From: Fasciolopsis buskii
Taxonomy: Eukaryota; Platyhelminthes; Trematoda; Plagiorchiida; Fasciolidae
Reading direction: 5' to 3'
DNA length: 64,000 nt
Assembly (NCBI GenBank): GCA_008360955.1
Contig: LUCM01002232.1
Span: 74,625 to 138,624 of the forward strand
Below the pieces are notes generated by a model that saw nothing but the letters and a program-made list of their open reading frames with translations, did not search any database and was not told the origin of the DNA. Below are positions 21,000-33,959 of the stretch, piece by piece; the first letter of the stretch is position 1, and the number at the start of each line of letters is the position of its first letter. The position numbers were made by a program, and so were the translations under genes.

Positions 21000-23115
21000 C
21001 ACACTCGTAAATGGCTTTTACATGTGTGGTAGACCGACCAACTCCCATCTAATTCTTGACGTGGTACATCTGGCCGTCCTCCGGGTTCTGCATCGCGTCG
21101 TTAATCTCGTTGTATCAAGAGTAGACGAAGCCAGGTTCCCGACTGCTTCTATCCACCACCTCACCTACAATAACACTTATCTTGACAATCCTCAAGAAAT
21201 TTCTGAGGCATTTGGAAGATTCTCTGCCTCATCCCTAACCACTGGTAGCAATCTTCCAACCACGTATCTAACATGCCAGACCTCGGAAACATTCTCAATA
21301 GTTTCTTGCTTATCGCCGATGAAAAAAACAAAGGTCAGCTAACACCCTGGATCAGACTCATTACATCCAACCAACATTGCCTTAGGTCGAGAGGTATTTC
21401 AATACTGTTGACAAATATATTCAACCTCTCTATCCAACATAGCCTACCTCCCATTCGAAAACTTCTGTCATAATTCCCATAAATAAGAAAGACACACGAC
21501 TTGACCAAGCCAACTATAGACCGATCAAAAGCACCCCGATTGCCTCTAGAATCATGGAGCGCTTGATGAAAATGCAGCTCGCGACAGATCGCATGGACCA
21601 CAAAGTTTTCAACATTATTCAACAGGGTTTGGTGCAAAATTTTTCCGCTGCATACACACGTATGGCTGATGGTCCTAGACACAATCACAACCGCTGCTGA
21701 CGCCAAAAATTCGGTGATAGCAATCTGTTTGGATATGATAAAAGATTTTTGACAGTGTATTCCACCGCAGGCTAATAAACGAGATCAAACAATATGGGAT
21801 CACGACCCTATGCTGCCATGGTTCATGTCAAATCTTTCATCCAGAAATCAAGTAGTGAAAATGAATGGCTTCGACTCCCATCGCAGACCAGTAGACAGTG
21901 ACGTGATCCAAAGCCGTGTACTAGGCCCTCTACTGTTTCTTCTCTACGTAAACGATGTCTTCAACGTTGTCCGAAACGGTTTTCCTTTTCTATTTGCCGA
22001 TGACATTAAAGTCGCTTGCTCCTTCCAGCCTGAAGCTCCAGGCTTTAGTGTGGCCGAAATAATCCAAGACTTAACAGTCCTCAAAACTTGGGCAAACGAA
22101 TGGACGACGAAGGTCTCTGTCGAAGAAGCTGCGTTTTTGCTATAAGTGCAACTTGGCCACATGAAGGAAGCCAAGTCATTCCGAACAGCAACAAGGTTCG
22201 AGACTTTGATCTAAGCTGCTCATGCAGCTTCAACTTTTCGGAATACGCAGTTGCTCAAGATACGAAAGACAATAAAATGGTTGGGTTGCTACATATGAAA
22301 CTTAAGCTGAATGTGAGTAAATTAAATCACTTCCGACGCACTCTAGAGTATTGTTCTCTTATCTGCCCCAGCATAAGGCAGTGCGACAGACCTGCGATCC
22401 AAAACGTTCACCGTGTATTTACGAAGCGAATAGTAGGCATTTCGTCAAATCTCATCAACAACGAACGGTGTTCAATGCTGGATCTCTAACCTCTGTGGCT
22501 TCTGCGTGTGGAAACAAACTCAATATTCACCACTAGTCCCATCAATGGTAACAGTCGCGTTTCAGCCCTTCAGTTCACAAATCAAACGCCCTACCCTCTT
22601 CGAAACAATAAACTCGTCGTCACATTTGGCATACGAAGAACAAGCATTAGAGTAGACGTTTTTATTGGTAAACATTGTTCCTTGTGGAATTCTTTGCCCC
22701 AACAGTTACGTCCCCTATCATCGTCCAACATCGCCTAGGAAAACTAAATCCGCAGACCACTGATTGTACCAAACGCCAATCATATATACGACCCGTATCT
22801 CTCAGGAACTCAGGCATAAAAAGTTAGTTCAGGATGCTAACAGTTGCTAAACTAATGTCCCTTAAGCGTGGATCTTAGTCAACGACACTAAATAATATAA
22901 TTAGAGATAGAAGGATGCTGGACTCTGTGGCACTATGACCGCGATAAACCCTTCTCATATCGGTCTTCTCAAGCCTGGTTCTTTCCCCATAGGTTTTCCT
23001 CCTTTTAACTTACTCTGACAAAATAACGGATTCTGCCTCTATACCGGGTATTACCGGAACTAGTCTTGCTCCTCGTAGGCCTTGCATCGGAGGATACATT
23101 CGAGGTTCTTTTTAC
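21000..23115 (+). mobile_element. CR1/Jockey-like LINE, RT to 3' end (family L1a, copy 1)
   Basis: Broken frames encode RT: an N-terminal block (21,140-21,340), then around 21,720-22,145 a decayed CLDMIKDF (cf. YLDMSKAFD), PWFMSNLSSRNQVVKMNG, VLGPLLFLLYVNDV and the catalytic FLFADDIKV. The C-terminus (22,330-22,540) has FRRTLEYCSLI and IQNVHRVFTKRI. The tail at 22,730-23,115 (CCGGAACTAGT, ATTCGAGGTTC) matches the tail of the 26-29.5-kb element, so both belong to one family. Multiple stops are present and no endonuclease remains, so this copy is 5'-truncated. Confidence 0.78.
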
Positions 23116-23400
23116 TGTTCCCACCTGTTGAAACTGACCGATACCGCTATTTCCATTCTTTGTTTGCTCACCAGTTGGAACAAATTCCGTAACAAGTCTT
23201 GTGCACCTTTGCGCTCGTTCCTCGCCAAGGGTCTGCCATCCAGTTTCTGGCCCAATTCTGACACGTCTGAAAACAACGTGAAAGCAAGCTGGCCCAAGGA
23301 TTTATTAGGCCATTCCAGGACGGACAAATACGATCTGCTCCACGGCCGCGATGAAGTGGAAATCGCTGTCAATCTGCATGATCCATAAATTAAACTGATG
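23116..23400 (+). repeat. Head-like segment of the same LINE family
   Basis: The block TTTCCATTCTTTGTTTG...AGTTGGAACAAATTCCG matches TTTCCATTTTATGTTTA...AGCTGGAACAAATTCCG at 30,838-30,886. It lies directly after a LINE 3' tail, as it does in the copy near 30 kb. Confidence 0.5.
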
Positions 23401-24477
23401 ACTCTGTTGCAGGTCTCTCCAGATGTTGAGGCCACATAATCTGATCCACAATGCTTGCAATCCTTTGGCTGGACAAATCCTGCCAATTACACAGATTAAT
23501 TGCTGGGGCTGCCGACCCGTCGCTAGCATTTGAAACGTATATTTCTCGATTTCCAAGATGCATGCGCAAGGCAAGATCAATTTTTTACATAGCTGATGCG
23601 CAGGAAATACAGACAATATAAATCGAAGTGACAGAAGGTGAGAGCGACCTCTAGTAATTTGGAAGTTTTGTTTGTTTTGCATATTTCTAGACATACGAGA
23701 GTCATGCGCAAGATAAGATCAAAATTGGGCCAAGAAGGCACAGTGAAGGCACGGAAAACGGAAACCAAACATGCAATGCAATGTGGCTTCGCTAACAAGA
23801 TCATAACAGGCAATGTGATTTCCCGAACAGGGGGCTTTAACTGAAAGTTAGATAATGGTTGGCTGATTTCTAGTCCCGCACTGCGCATTATATTGTTTGA
23901 ATGCATCGAAGATGCGTATCGCGGGCGCAAAGTATGGCTAGAGGGCAATGGCTGTCTCCGCCTGTTGGCCGGGGTACTCGATAATCATGAGAGTTATATG
24001 TTGGAGATGAGTATCAATATGAGTATCAATATGGATGCGATAAAGCAATGGAGATGAGTCAAAACCAGACTAGATATTTGAAAAGGCAGTATAGAACTCA
24101 ATCATTGTGAAAGCACAGTCCGTTAAGCAAGGAAAGCGGCGACAATGGACGGGAATTGCGCGATCGTAATATTGATACATGAGGTTTGTTTCGAGCAATT
24201 TTAACTTCGTAACTTTCGGCTTGGTCTAGAGATGAAGGTGGCATTGGAAAAGAAGAAGGAGAACCGGAGTGAAATGAGTCAATGTCTGGTGGGCTGGTGT
24301 GAAAAACTGTTACCAACAGTTGCCAAATTCCGCAGACGAGAATAGAGTTTGATGAAAAGCGAGGGTCTTTAGCTGTTTTCGGATGTCAGTATGCATTGTG
24401 AAAGTCAGTTTATATCAGATGCCAATAACGATGCTGTCCATTTGTGAGTCCGTTTTGTATGGATTTGTTAGAATTTT
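23401..24477. other. Interval with one dispersed repeat
   Basis: Contains the CATGCGCAAG-type dispersed repeat (23,690-23,830). Otherwise AT-rich with no gene that I recognise. Confidence 0.45.
23690..23830 (+). repeat. Dispersed repeat (CATGCGCAAG family), copy 1
   Basis: Shares an ordered set of blocks with 36,655-36,785: CATGCGCAAG, (A/G)CAAGAT.AAA, CAAGAA.GG, a GGAAAAC run, CCAAACAT and CAAGATCA. A weaker version lies at 32,935-33,030. No coding potential is evident and the type is unknown. Confidence 0.55.
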
Positions 24478-24716
24478 GGGGAGGAGCAAGAGGGAGCCAG
24501 TATAAAGTGGTGCACGTGAACTTTTGAGCTACTGTGCTGCTTACGACAACAGTGCTAATGGATGAGTCTGACCGTCTGCTGGCCACCCAACCTGAAAAAC
24601 ACCGTTAGAGGGTGAACGCAGGAGGTGTAATCCGCCAATCTGGTTGCACCCGCACACTGCTGCAGCCCAGCTGCCCGCCCGATGTGCGCCGACCAGAGTG
24701 GTGGATATGACCGCGT
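24478..24716 (+). repeat. Interspersed repeat, inverted mate of 14,122-14,365
   Basis: The plus strand here matches the minus strand of 14,122-14,365 (GGAGGTGTAATCCGCC, CTGCTGCAGCCCAGCTGC, CCCGATGTGCGCCGACC). The copies are diverged by point changes and short indels. Confidence 0.6.
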
Positions 24717-25950
24717 TCACCAAGTTGACACCCAGTCGCCAAAAAGACACCCACACTCGTATCCTCGCTTCAGATGTTGCCAACATTGTCTACCGCGACC
24801 ATCACCCCTTATTTTCCTCTCGACAACCGCGACCATCAATGTACCAGTAATTGCTGTCGGCTGGGACCCCAAACGCAAACAGAGGGAGCAAAGAAACTTG
24901 TTCCTGTTTCATGCTGGCTTACCAGCCTCAGATATACTATTCAAAGCATACCATATTAGTCGTCACTCTGAAATACCGACGACTTTTTCATTCTGTTTGT
25001 CTTCCCCCAAGCTACCCGGCATAGCTAGGAGCTTGGTACCTAAACCGGTCCCTGTGGCCCCACCACAGCCACAGGCAAGTGTTGACTTAGACAGCTCATC
25101 ACCGTCTCCTTTGCCACGGCCCTCCCGGAAACGCCCGCATGGAAACCCCTCACCTACGACTTTCTCCGTGGGCCTCAACAACTTCTCCATTCCCCGCGAA
25201 GCGTAAATGTCTAGCACCAATCAAAACAGACCCCACTCTATCCAGACCCCTAAGATAATAGCTAACGATGGTAGACCTGCTCTTACCCCATCAACAAGCA
25301 ATACACTACTCCCCGGTGGAACAACGCCGGTGTTATGATCCCAGCGACCAAACTACTCCGATTCCACCCTATTCCATCTCATTGTTAGTCACATCACCCA
25401 GGTGCCTCAACTGCCTGGCTATAACCGCGCTGACTTTCTATTGCGCACCGTTCGTTTCACAGGGACCGAAAGGTCACTACCGATAGAATTTCCGGGCCGG
25501 AAGTAAATCGCGGACTCGCACCGTAGATTTAAAAGACCTAGCGAAGCACCAGCTGTTAGCCGCCAAAGACCTTCGATGTTGTGTCAGATTTCCCAAGACA
25601 GCTGTCTCTGGCTTCCATTAAGCATACCTCCACCGTCATATCGTTACTACCACCAACCTCCGCTTACCAGCGCCTCGACCCAAACACAAGGACGGCGCCC
25701 CATTCCACTAACGTCTCTTTTTCGACCACACCTACCCAGCCAGAAATGTCCCTCTTCCTCCCCCCCTCCGGAACCACCACCGCCACCGCTTTTTTCTCAC
25801 CCAAACCCACTCCCTTTTTGTCTCCCTCCACACTGGTCCCCCCGTAATTCGAGTTACCCCCATGCTAGCATGATGAAGAATGTTCTCGTTCTTCCTCACC
25901 TCCACCTTCTTCTGTCGTACCTCATTCAACGCCTACTAAAATAGAATTAA
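24680..25950 (+). mobile_element. LINE ORF1-like region, proline/serine-rich
   Basis: A CT-rich, proline- and serine-rich stretch upstream of a LINE endonuclease. Open frames at 24,682-25,206 and 25,576-25,944 are strongly biased (PPQPQASVDLDSSSPSPLP and PPPEPPPPPLF) and look like a nucleic-acid-binding ORF1 spacer. The segment near 24,960-25,010 may align with the head segment at 30,820-30,880. No zinc knuckle was found. Assignment to the same element as 26,040-29,510 rests on position and orientation. Confidence 0.45.
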
Positions 25951-26039
25951 TTCCATCTTCTTGCCTAATTATCCCCATTACAATTAACCCTCCACGCACC
26001 GTCTCTCTATCTTCGCAACCCCACCAGTCGCCCCGACTC

Positions 26040-29000
26040 GACGGCGACATACCCTTCTCTTTCGGGCTAATTAACTGCCGTTCAATCCCAAATAAATTCA
26101 CTCACTTAAAAAGCGTTGCTGAGTTTTCCAACCCGGATATGATCTCCATCACTGCATCTTGGCTTACCGAGGATACATCTAATAGTGCGACTTCTCTTGT
26201 AGGATCTCAATCCTTTAGAGGTACTAGAAACGACCGCCGTGGGGGCGGTTGCCTTATTTATGTAAGACAGGGCCTATCAGTCTCTGTTCTTACGCATAAT
26301 ACACTCAAACTGATCCAAGAATCGGTATGGATCACTATCAAGGTGTCTTCCTGGGTTATCCATACTGCCTGTATCTAGCGCCCTCCAGTTCATACTGAAA
26401 TTGGGCTTCCCCTCTTAGCGGACGCCTTTGGCTACCTAGCATTCCTCCCATTAACATCGAAAATCATTTCCGGAGACTTCAATCTCCCTGGAGCAACCTG
26501 ATCCACGATTACGGCTCCACCAAGTCTAACATCTTTCGTCTCTCACCTGCATCATAGGGGTTGGGTACAGCACGTAGAGTCACCCACAAGAAAAAATATA
26601 TTAGATCTCATCTGTACACATACTGATCACATCTTGGCTCATGTCGGAAACAAGTTTCCAGGGAGCAACCACATGGTAGTTCACGGTAGAATCCAGGTCC
26701 ATGCCCTCCTCCGTAACCATCCAATTGACACAACTCGTCCACCCTATGTTGACCGGCAGCACTTTCCCTCTCTAGTACGCCAACTTGACTGCGGAAGCTT
26801 TTTCCTAGCGACTGACCCACAGACGGCTGCAGATGAATTTTATCGCAACATGGCCAGCTGCATCTCGAAACCGACCAATATAGAACGGACGAACAGAAAA
26901 AAGACTTCACAACTTGCCTCAATGAAAGTCAAATATGCTAAGTTGCAACGGCGCTTTTCATTGACACATGACTTTTCCAAATTTATTCTTATGTACCATC
27001 TGTCTGACATTATCTCTCGCCTAAGTTAATCTCCCCTTCGGAAAGAAGAAGCTAGGGCACTAAGGCATAAAGTTCACCCATAATACTTTAAAAACTATAA
27101 AAACTAAGATCCCATAATCGCAAATCATCAGTGAACTTCTTAGTTTTGCCCAATGGTAAGTCTGCGACAACCCCTAAAGACATAGCTGAGGCGCTCAATC
27201 AATATTTCGCCTCCTCCATGGCCCCAGCTACAGTCAGCGACTCACCCGAACTACAGAATAGGAATAACTCCACCTTATCTTCTGTATCCTTTAATGGTAA
27301 GACTATTGAACGACATTTAGCCAATTTCAAATTAGGGTTTTACCAAGGCCCTGATGTTATTCCTCCATCAGCTGTTCTTAGTTGTGGCCCTGACCTACCT
27401 TTGCTACTGCTCAACCTCTTCACACTTTCAATTTACTCTGGTGTAGTTCCGGTCAACTAGAAGCACTCTGTAATAACCCCTATCCATAAGAAGTGGTCTC
27501 TGCATGATATGTCCAATCACCGTCCCATCAACCACGCGCCTGTTATCTCCAGGGTTATGGAAAAGATGGTAAAACGATCCATCGTGGACCACCCTTTAGC
27601 CTTCAATCTCCTTAGCCCCAAACAGCACGGATTTCTTCAATCCCGTTCTTGCTCCACGTGTCAATCTGACTTCCTGAACCTCCTAACCAACCTAGCGAAC
27701 AGGGGTATGACATTCGCAGTCATCTACCTCGATATGTCTAAGGCCTTTGACCGTGTCTCTCATCTGCACCTTTTATCCAAAGTAAGCTCTTTTGGCATCA
27801 CCGATCCTCTTCTATCCTGGCTCTCGTCTTACCTAACCCAAAGATCACAGGTGGTTTCCACTGACGGCACTACCCCCAATCCCGGACCTGTTACTAGTGG
27901 CGTCATACAGGGCAGCGTACTTGGTCCCCTGCTATTCTTTTTGTACATTATTGGTGCGCTAGATTGAATATCTGACGGCGTCCCTTTCTTATTTGCTGAT
28001 GACATAAAAATAGCTTACCTTCTTAAATCGAATGAAGTTAGTACTGCCGTTAGAGACGTTTGTGCCCATTTGTCTGCCTTAGACGACTGGTGTACCTCCT
28101 GGATAATGAGCTTCTCTGCCGATAAGAGCGAAATACTCACATGTAGGTGTACACTTCCTTACGATTCAATTTTGCTACGCGGATCTCTTATTGCAAGTAA
28201 ACCCACAATCCGTGACATTGGTCTCAACTACTTAGCCTCTCTAAATTTTTCAGATCATGTAGTTATTCAGCAGGCTAAAGCATGTCAAAGTCGGATAGGA
28301 TCTCCATTGAAAGTATTCAGAGATGCTTCACTAAGCAAGTGACAGGTCGGTCGACGACTCTGACTTACAGCCCCCAAACTTGAGCCACTTTGGCTACGGC
28401 GATTGAAGATTAACCCGGGTTTATTGCACAACCTGGTAAATAGGCGCTCCTTCTCCACCAACCCACCTATATTTTCCTCTGCCAACCCCAACCCCCTCCG
28501 TCATAGATCTCTAACCATCCATACAGAAATCGTCAAATACTCTTTAAGATCGCATTTCTCTCTTGTTGTTTATGCCAAACTTTGGAAAAAACTTCTCACT
28601 AGCATTCGGTGCATACAGAACCAATCCAGCTTTAAGGCTGTCCCAAATAGTTACTGAGTGTCATCCAGGTCCTTAAGTTGACCAAAACCCCTATCTCGGA
28701 AAAGCATTCCTTTGAGTCAATCATCGATTTTTCCAAATACACATCTTTTCCCGTGCTTTCCATAACACTCCATCTGAGGGCGCAGGAGAACCTAGTATAC
28801 TAGCCTAATACGGCCAACACCGAAGATTAACCCTCGCTGACCGCTGGGTAAATGGAATAGTCGTAACCATTTTAAGGAGGGACCTACCCCTTGCCCACAA
28901 CTAGGCCCAACGCTTCCCAACTGGCAGACGTGCAAATACCATGGATATGTCTTCCCCGCTTTCCCATTCACTCCCATACTTCTCGGAACTACCCTGGTCA

Positions 29001-29510
29001 CCCTACCACATAAGTTCTTTATTATTAGCCAACCCCAGGTCGGACCTTTTTATTGTGAAATATTGTTCCTTGTGGAATTCATTGCCCCAACAGTCTAACA
29101 TCGCCTCCAAAAACGAAGTCCGAAAACTGCTGACTGTCCAGACCATTATTCGTATATACGACTCTTATATCTCAGAGGCTCGGGCGTAGGAAGTTTGGTT
29201 AGGATTGAAACAGTTAATGCAGTAAAGTCTCCAAAAGTTGAATCTCAGACAACAACACTAAATAACATTAAGGTCCATGCTAGAAGAAGGATGCTGGATT
29301 CTATGACAGCTATAACCAGGATTAACCCTCTTTATATCGGTCTTCGCACCCCGGAATCCTTTCCCCATAGATTGCTACGCCCCTCATTTGCTCTGTCAAT
29401 ATGAAGGATCCTGTCTTTATGCTGTGTATTGCCGGAACTAGTTTCTCTCTTCGTGGACATTTCGTCAGAGAACACATTCAAGGTTCCTTTTACTCTTCCT
29501 ACCTACTCAT
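26040..29510 (+). mobile_element. CR1/Jockey-like LINE ORF2 and 3' tail (family L1a, copy 2)
   Basis: The most complete LINE in the window. The APE-type endonuclease comes first: FSFGLINCRSIPNKF at 26,060, ITASWLTED at 26,150, RRGGGCLIYVR at 26,240, IISGDFNLPG (GDFN) at 26,465 and RKNILDLI at 26,590. The RT follows: PDVIPPSAV at 27,350, HRPINHAPVISRVMEKMV at 27,515, KQHGFLQSRSC, AVIYLDMSKAFDRVSH at 27,715, SGVIQGSVLGPLLFFLY at 27,895, and after a UGA the catalytic FLFADDIKIAY at 27,990. The thumb (28,070-28,342) and C-terminus (28,400-29,190) are followed by a 3' tail to 29,510. In-frame stops at about 26,380, 27,030, 27,460 and 27,965 inactivate it. CT-rich codon use matches copy 1. Confidence 0.85.
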
Positions 29511-30288
29511 CTTTCGCCCCGGTAACCTGCTAACGCGAACCAGGTAGACTCCTTTCCCTTAAGTACCCAGCATAGTTTCATTTATGAAAAGGGAAAGCCT
29601 GTCCACGTCACACAGACGATGTGATTCGCATACGCAAGACATCAGTCCACATTAGCAAGTTTAGAGCAGCACTCGTTAATTAAAGCGAGACACGGCGTCG
29701 ACGATGACGGAGCCCTACGAACAGGTCCGTGTTTTACGGCATAAACAACCATCCTCCGTTTGCTTGCTTATCCCCACTTATCCCCACTTTTGTTTCTTTA
29801 GCCCATGCGAAAACCCAAATGACTGCGACAGGTTTGCTTCAGCATCTCCGGGCGTGGGGAAAACAGACCACCCCAGCAGTTGCGAAAAAAGCATAACGCG
29901 GAAAATTAAGGTCAGGCGGAGGAACTATGGAAAGTATATTTATGGGCTCAGCCATTCCTCTGTTAGAGGAAAAGAAAAATGTCTCTGCCTGATCAGATTG
30001 CCCTCGGCAACCAAAGCGCACTGGGGCTGCAAAGGAATGGGCCACCTTCTACAATGTATATGTTGCCATCAGCCCAGACCTGACCCCGCGAAAGGGTAAA
30101 CCCCACACCGCCCTTGTTCGATAGATAAACGTTTGGTTACTTTGTTGGACGGTCTGGGGAAGCAACGCATCGGACTTTCCACTTATGCTTCACCACCCAC
30201 AACTCTATTCTTCAACAGGCCCTTCCTAACGGCGCGCCCGGTGCGCATGCTGGCGTCTATAATAACTGCCGTCATTCTTCTTTCTTAA
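29511..30288. other. Unassigned interval
   Basis: Follows a LINE tail. A 131-codon open frame at 29,704-30,099 has no recognisable domain and is not called as a gene. Confidence 0.4.
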
Positions 30289-31065
30289 TTATTCATGCAA
30301 GCTTACTGAAACTACTATGCGGTACAAGTTGATATCGTCCTGTTCAAACAAGATTACTGATCCCAATATTCCTATGCTTCCCCCTTCCTTCCTGTCTATG
30401 ACTTCTCCTGGTAAATCCTGCCTTATCATGCAGCCCAAGCTGCCATCCGCGACCCGTTCAGCTATACCCTTCCCTGGGAATTGGAGTTGGTAAAGATTGG
30501 TGGTTGACCACATGATCAGTTATAGCTGATTCCCTGTAGCATGTACACCAGGCGAGTTCCACAAACAGAATAAATGGGGACTTTATTCCCTAACCACTGC
30601 GCTCGCCGTCCTATCAGACCACTGTAATCTGCATCTGCGTGAATGTCAGAAGATGAAAGGGGAACGCGTTGCAAATAAAGACCAAGAAGCCCACGACTGA
30701 CTGCGCCATACTCCCTATAGGGAAAAAGCAGAAGACGTTCGTTGCTCACGCTCTCTCAACGGAAGGCTACCTCCTGCGCATTTCAAGACAGTTGTCTGGT
30801 CCCTGTAATCCTCGTAAGAAACTTACTATTGTCGCTGTTTCCATTTTATGTTTACTCAACTTAACCCCAGCTGGAACAAATTCCGGACTGCCCCCTCTCT
30901 CCGGATCTTCTTCAAGCTCGACAGTGACCACAGATGCAATGCAAACTTTCGCCGAAAGCTCCACTCCATCGGATGCGCTGGTTGCCTTTCCCCTGCTATC
31001 TGGACCTAACGCTCCAGTACCTGGCCGCGTAAACCTAATACAAACAAATCAACATCAATGACTGC
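30289..31065 (+). repeat. LINE-associated head segment (inverted mate at 33,960-34,660)
   Basis: The plus strand here aligns with the minus strand of 33,960-34,660 in several ordered blocks: TGATATCGTCCTGTTCA near 30,330, AGTTCCACAAACA near 30,555, TCAGACCACTGTAA near 30,615, and CGCATTTCAAGACAGTTGTC near 30,778. The end (30,820-31,060) encodes TIVAVSILCLLNLTPAGT followed by a Ser/Thr/Pro-rich run, probably the N-terminus of a LINE ORF1. It ends abruptly near 31,065. Confidence 0.5.
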
Positions 31066-33955
31066 CTCGGGTGCCTAATCTCAGATGAACCATTACTATT
31101 GGCCAAACAGTTTCTAACACTACTGAATGCCTCGCAATCCTCCAACCTCCCCACCTCTACCGCCACAGAACACCATAATCTCCGATATTAAACAAGGAAA
31201 ACAGACATGACATTCGTGGCAAGTGTATTTGAAGATTGATTTTAAATCTTACACGCACTGGTTTTCTTCCCGCCACACATCATAATCCACTCCCAGCCGC
31301 ATAAGTCCGGTGACCATTCTTGTAAGTTCCATTGTCTCTCTATCCACAATTCTTCATGAATTTTCCTCCCGTAATTAGTTTAATGCAACCTTGAAGGTTT
31401 CCCGCTGTTTCATCTTAAGCATTATTTTGACTATTGAATGTTATTACTTGCCATTCTCCATCCATCTCATAGGATATCCAGCGTGATCTTGACTCTTCTC
31501 CATCCCTTTATTACATCGGTATTGATCATCATCTTTACCATAGTGCCCCGCTGATTTTTGATGAACCCGGCCACTTGACAACATCCACCATTTCTTCCCA
31601 GCCAAATTTTTCTCCCGTGATACTCGCGTTTGATGCGTTTAAGCATGGATTGACTCGCAGTGCGCGACTCGTAGTCAGCTCCAGAAAGTTTCGGTGCTGG
31701 ATTATCTAGCTCTGATTTAAAGCCCGAAAACCCATGTTTAGCTTATCTTATTGCAGGTTATGTTCATGAGAGTACAGGCAGTGCATCTTCAAGACTGAAT
31801 TTTTGTTTTACGATTTCCACTGGGCCATCTTTTTGTAAATTTGACCTTGCTTTGCGCATGTCTCTCGAATGTCGAGAAATATACCCGTTATCATTATTAT
31901 TATTATTATTAAACGGTGGCTTACCGAAACTCTCAGTGAGTGTCGTTCGTACTGCTAAATTTCCAAAAGGCTATTAACTATCTTCTTGGCTCCAGAATCC
32001 AAGGTAAAATTACCGACGTCCGTTTTGGTTTCCATTTTAATCGGGAGTATCTATCGGCCATCAATACTTTTCCCTGCAGCTGTTTTGATCCGTTTTGACA
32101 ATTTTTTATCTTGTACTCATCGCCTTTGAAAACTATCTTCATGACAGTTTGCCATTCCTATCCATTTTTTAGACTTGTTAAATCCGAACACCGCTGGCAT
32201 ACCTCGACACTGGCCACCATCTTCTCATTGAACTCTGTTCCTTTGGTACGCACCGTTGGTGAGTATGAACACATTGTTCCTCTTTGAATGCCGATTTTGC
32301 TATTTCTCCTCATTTGTACCCAAATATTTACTTACATGTCCAATGTGCCTTGTGATACCCGTGCGACTTTTAACCACGCAGCCAGGTATGCCTCTCGAAG
32401 TGTTCGAGAAACGTAGGAATACATGTAAAAGCAAACCCCCGTCTTCTTGATGCGCGGAAGAAAGACGACTTATAACATTTAATCATCTGCTGCTGGGGCA
32501 AGGGGACCAGTGCGCTATGTGCCCGACCTTTGAAAGTCTTGTTTGGCATTCGAAAAATTTAAGTTTTGACCAAACGATATTCGTGATTGCTTTTCTTTAT
32601 TTCCTCTCCTATTCCCACTATATTTCTAGGCATTTATCTTGTGCAAATTTTCGGTAAGCATTATGTGACTATGCCCCCAAAATGTGTTTTTTCTCTATAC
32701 TGAATTCCGCGGTAAACTTGTGCTACAGCACAACCAAGACTAAAGTCCGGAAAAATCCACTGACACCCATACCGTGTTCAAAGGACCTAAATGTTTGAAG
32801 ATTTAATCGGTGCATTATGAAAGACACATTCAAGCCGAGGTTAAATTAGTCCCGTGGTTACAACTTGATAAGTCTTCCTCAGTTCAAATAGATATTGATT
32901 CCACAAGAAATAATAACATGTATACTTTTTGATTTCGGAGTGGCCTGTCCAATGCAAGATTGTATGGTTACAAGGATGGCGCAGCGGAGACACGGAAAAC
33001 AAAAACCAGGCAGGAAAAAGGACTGTGCTCCAATTAACAACCCCAGTATGATTAGAATCCGCAGCGGGACGTTCAAGGCACGAGTGCTCCATTCTGAAAT
33101 CAAAGCCAGACAAATCGTTGACGGGATTTTACGGGAACTTCTAACAATAACTGTTAGTTGTGGACTGTAAGTCCTTTCGTTATTGGATGCATCAAAGGTG
33201 AGTATCGCAGGGACAAAATTCCTCTGAACGACGGTGTCAGACGTCGAGGTATGGCCGAAATTCACGAAAGTCAATTGGATTATATGGCGGATAGAAAAGT
33301 TAAAGTGAGAAGAAGAAGGCCGATATGGATATGATATTGGGATGGAAATTGATCAAAAACGAACTAAACTTCATTTGAGATGGATAAGAAAGTAATAATT
33401 GACGACAATAAAGGTCATTTTATCGTTAAAGAGGAAGGCGGATGAAAACGCTGATGTTCGCGCCAGTTAATCAGAGAATAAATTTTAGGAAGGATTATGT
33501 ATGTGGAGATTAGGAAACTGGCATGAATGCTCAATGAACTCATGTGCATCTGAGGATGAACTGGATTGAGAGATATGACGAGTGAGAAAATGATTTTGTG
33601 TGGGAACGGAACATGTCTTTAAATACACTTGGCGTGAATGTCCTCAGTGTTATTATTTTTGATATGGGAGGTTTTGGCATTGGCCGGCAACAGGAGTCCG
33701 GAAGCTGAGAACTTTTGTACACGTTTCTGGTGGTATCAATAACGGCAATACGGCCATTCCTAATGGTACATTTGGGTAAAGACAAACAGGCGGACAAGTA
33801 GCGCTGTTTGCTTTGACAGGTTTGGGCAGATCGGTACTGAAGCCCCAAACTGGTCAGAAGCTTTCTAGCAGGGATGAATAGCTAGCTCTTGAGCTACGGT
33901 GGGAGCTGACGGCAACAATGTCTCTATTGCAATTGCACATTATGTTAGCCGATGC
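31066..33955. other. Long interval without recognisable genes
   Basis: AT-rich. It contains an ATT microsatellite (31,891-31,910) and a weak CATGCGCAAG-family repeat (32,935-33,030). The frames of 90-130 codons on both strands have no domain that I recognise. Confidence 0.5.
31891..31910. repeat. ATT microsatellite
   Basis: About six ATT units. Confidence 0.85.
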
Positions 33956-33959
33956 TTAG

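Noticed and set aside
25576..25944. A proline-rich host exon
   Set aside because: The bias comes from a CT-rich strand shared with the adjoining LINE; two frames are open at once and there is no splice structure.
29704..30099. A 131-codon plus-strand ORF after a LINE tail
   Set aside because: No recognisable domain, no splice signals and an overlapping minus-strand frame; treated as chance.
32879..33274. A 131-codon minus-strand ORF
   Set aside because: It overlaps a dispersed repeat and two other frames of similar length; no domain seen.
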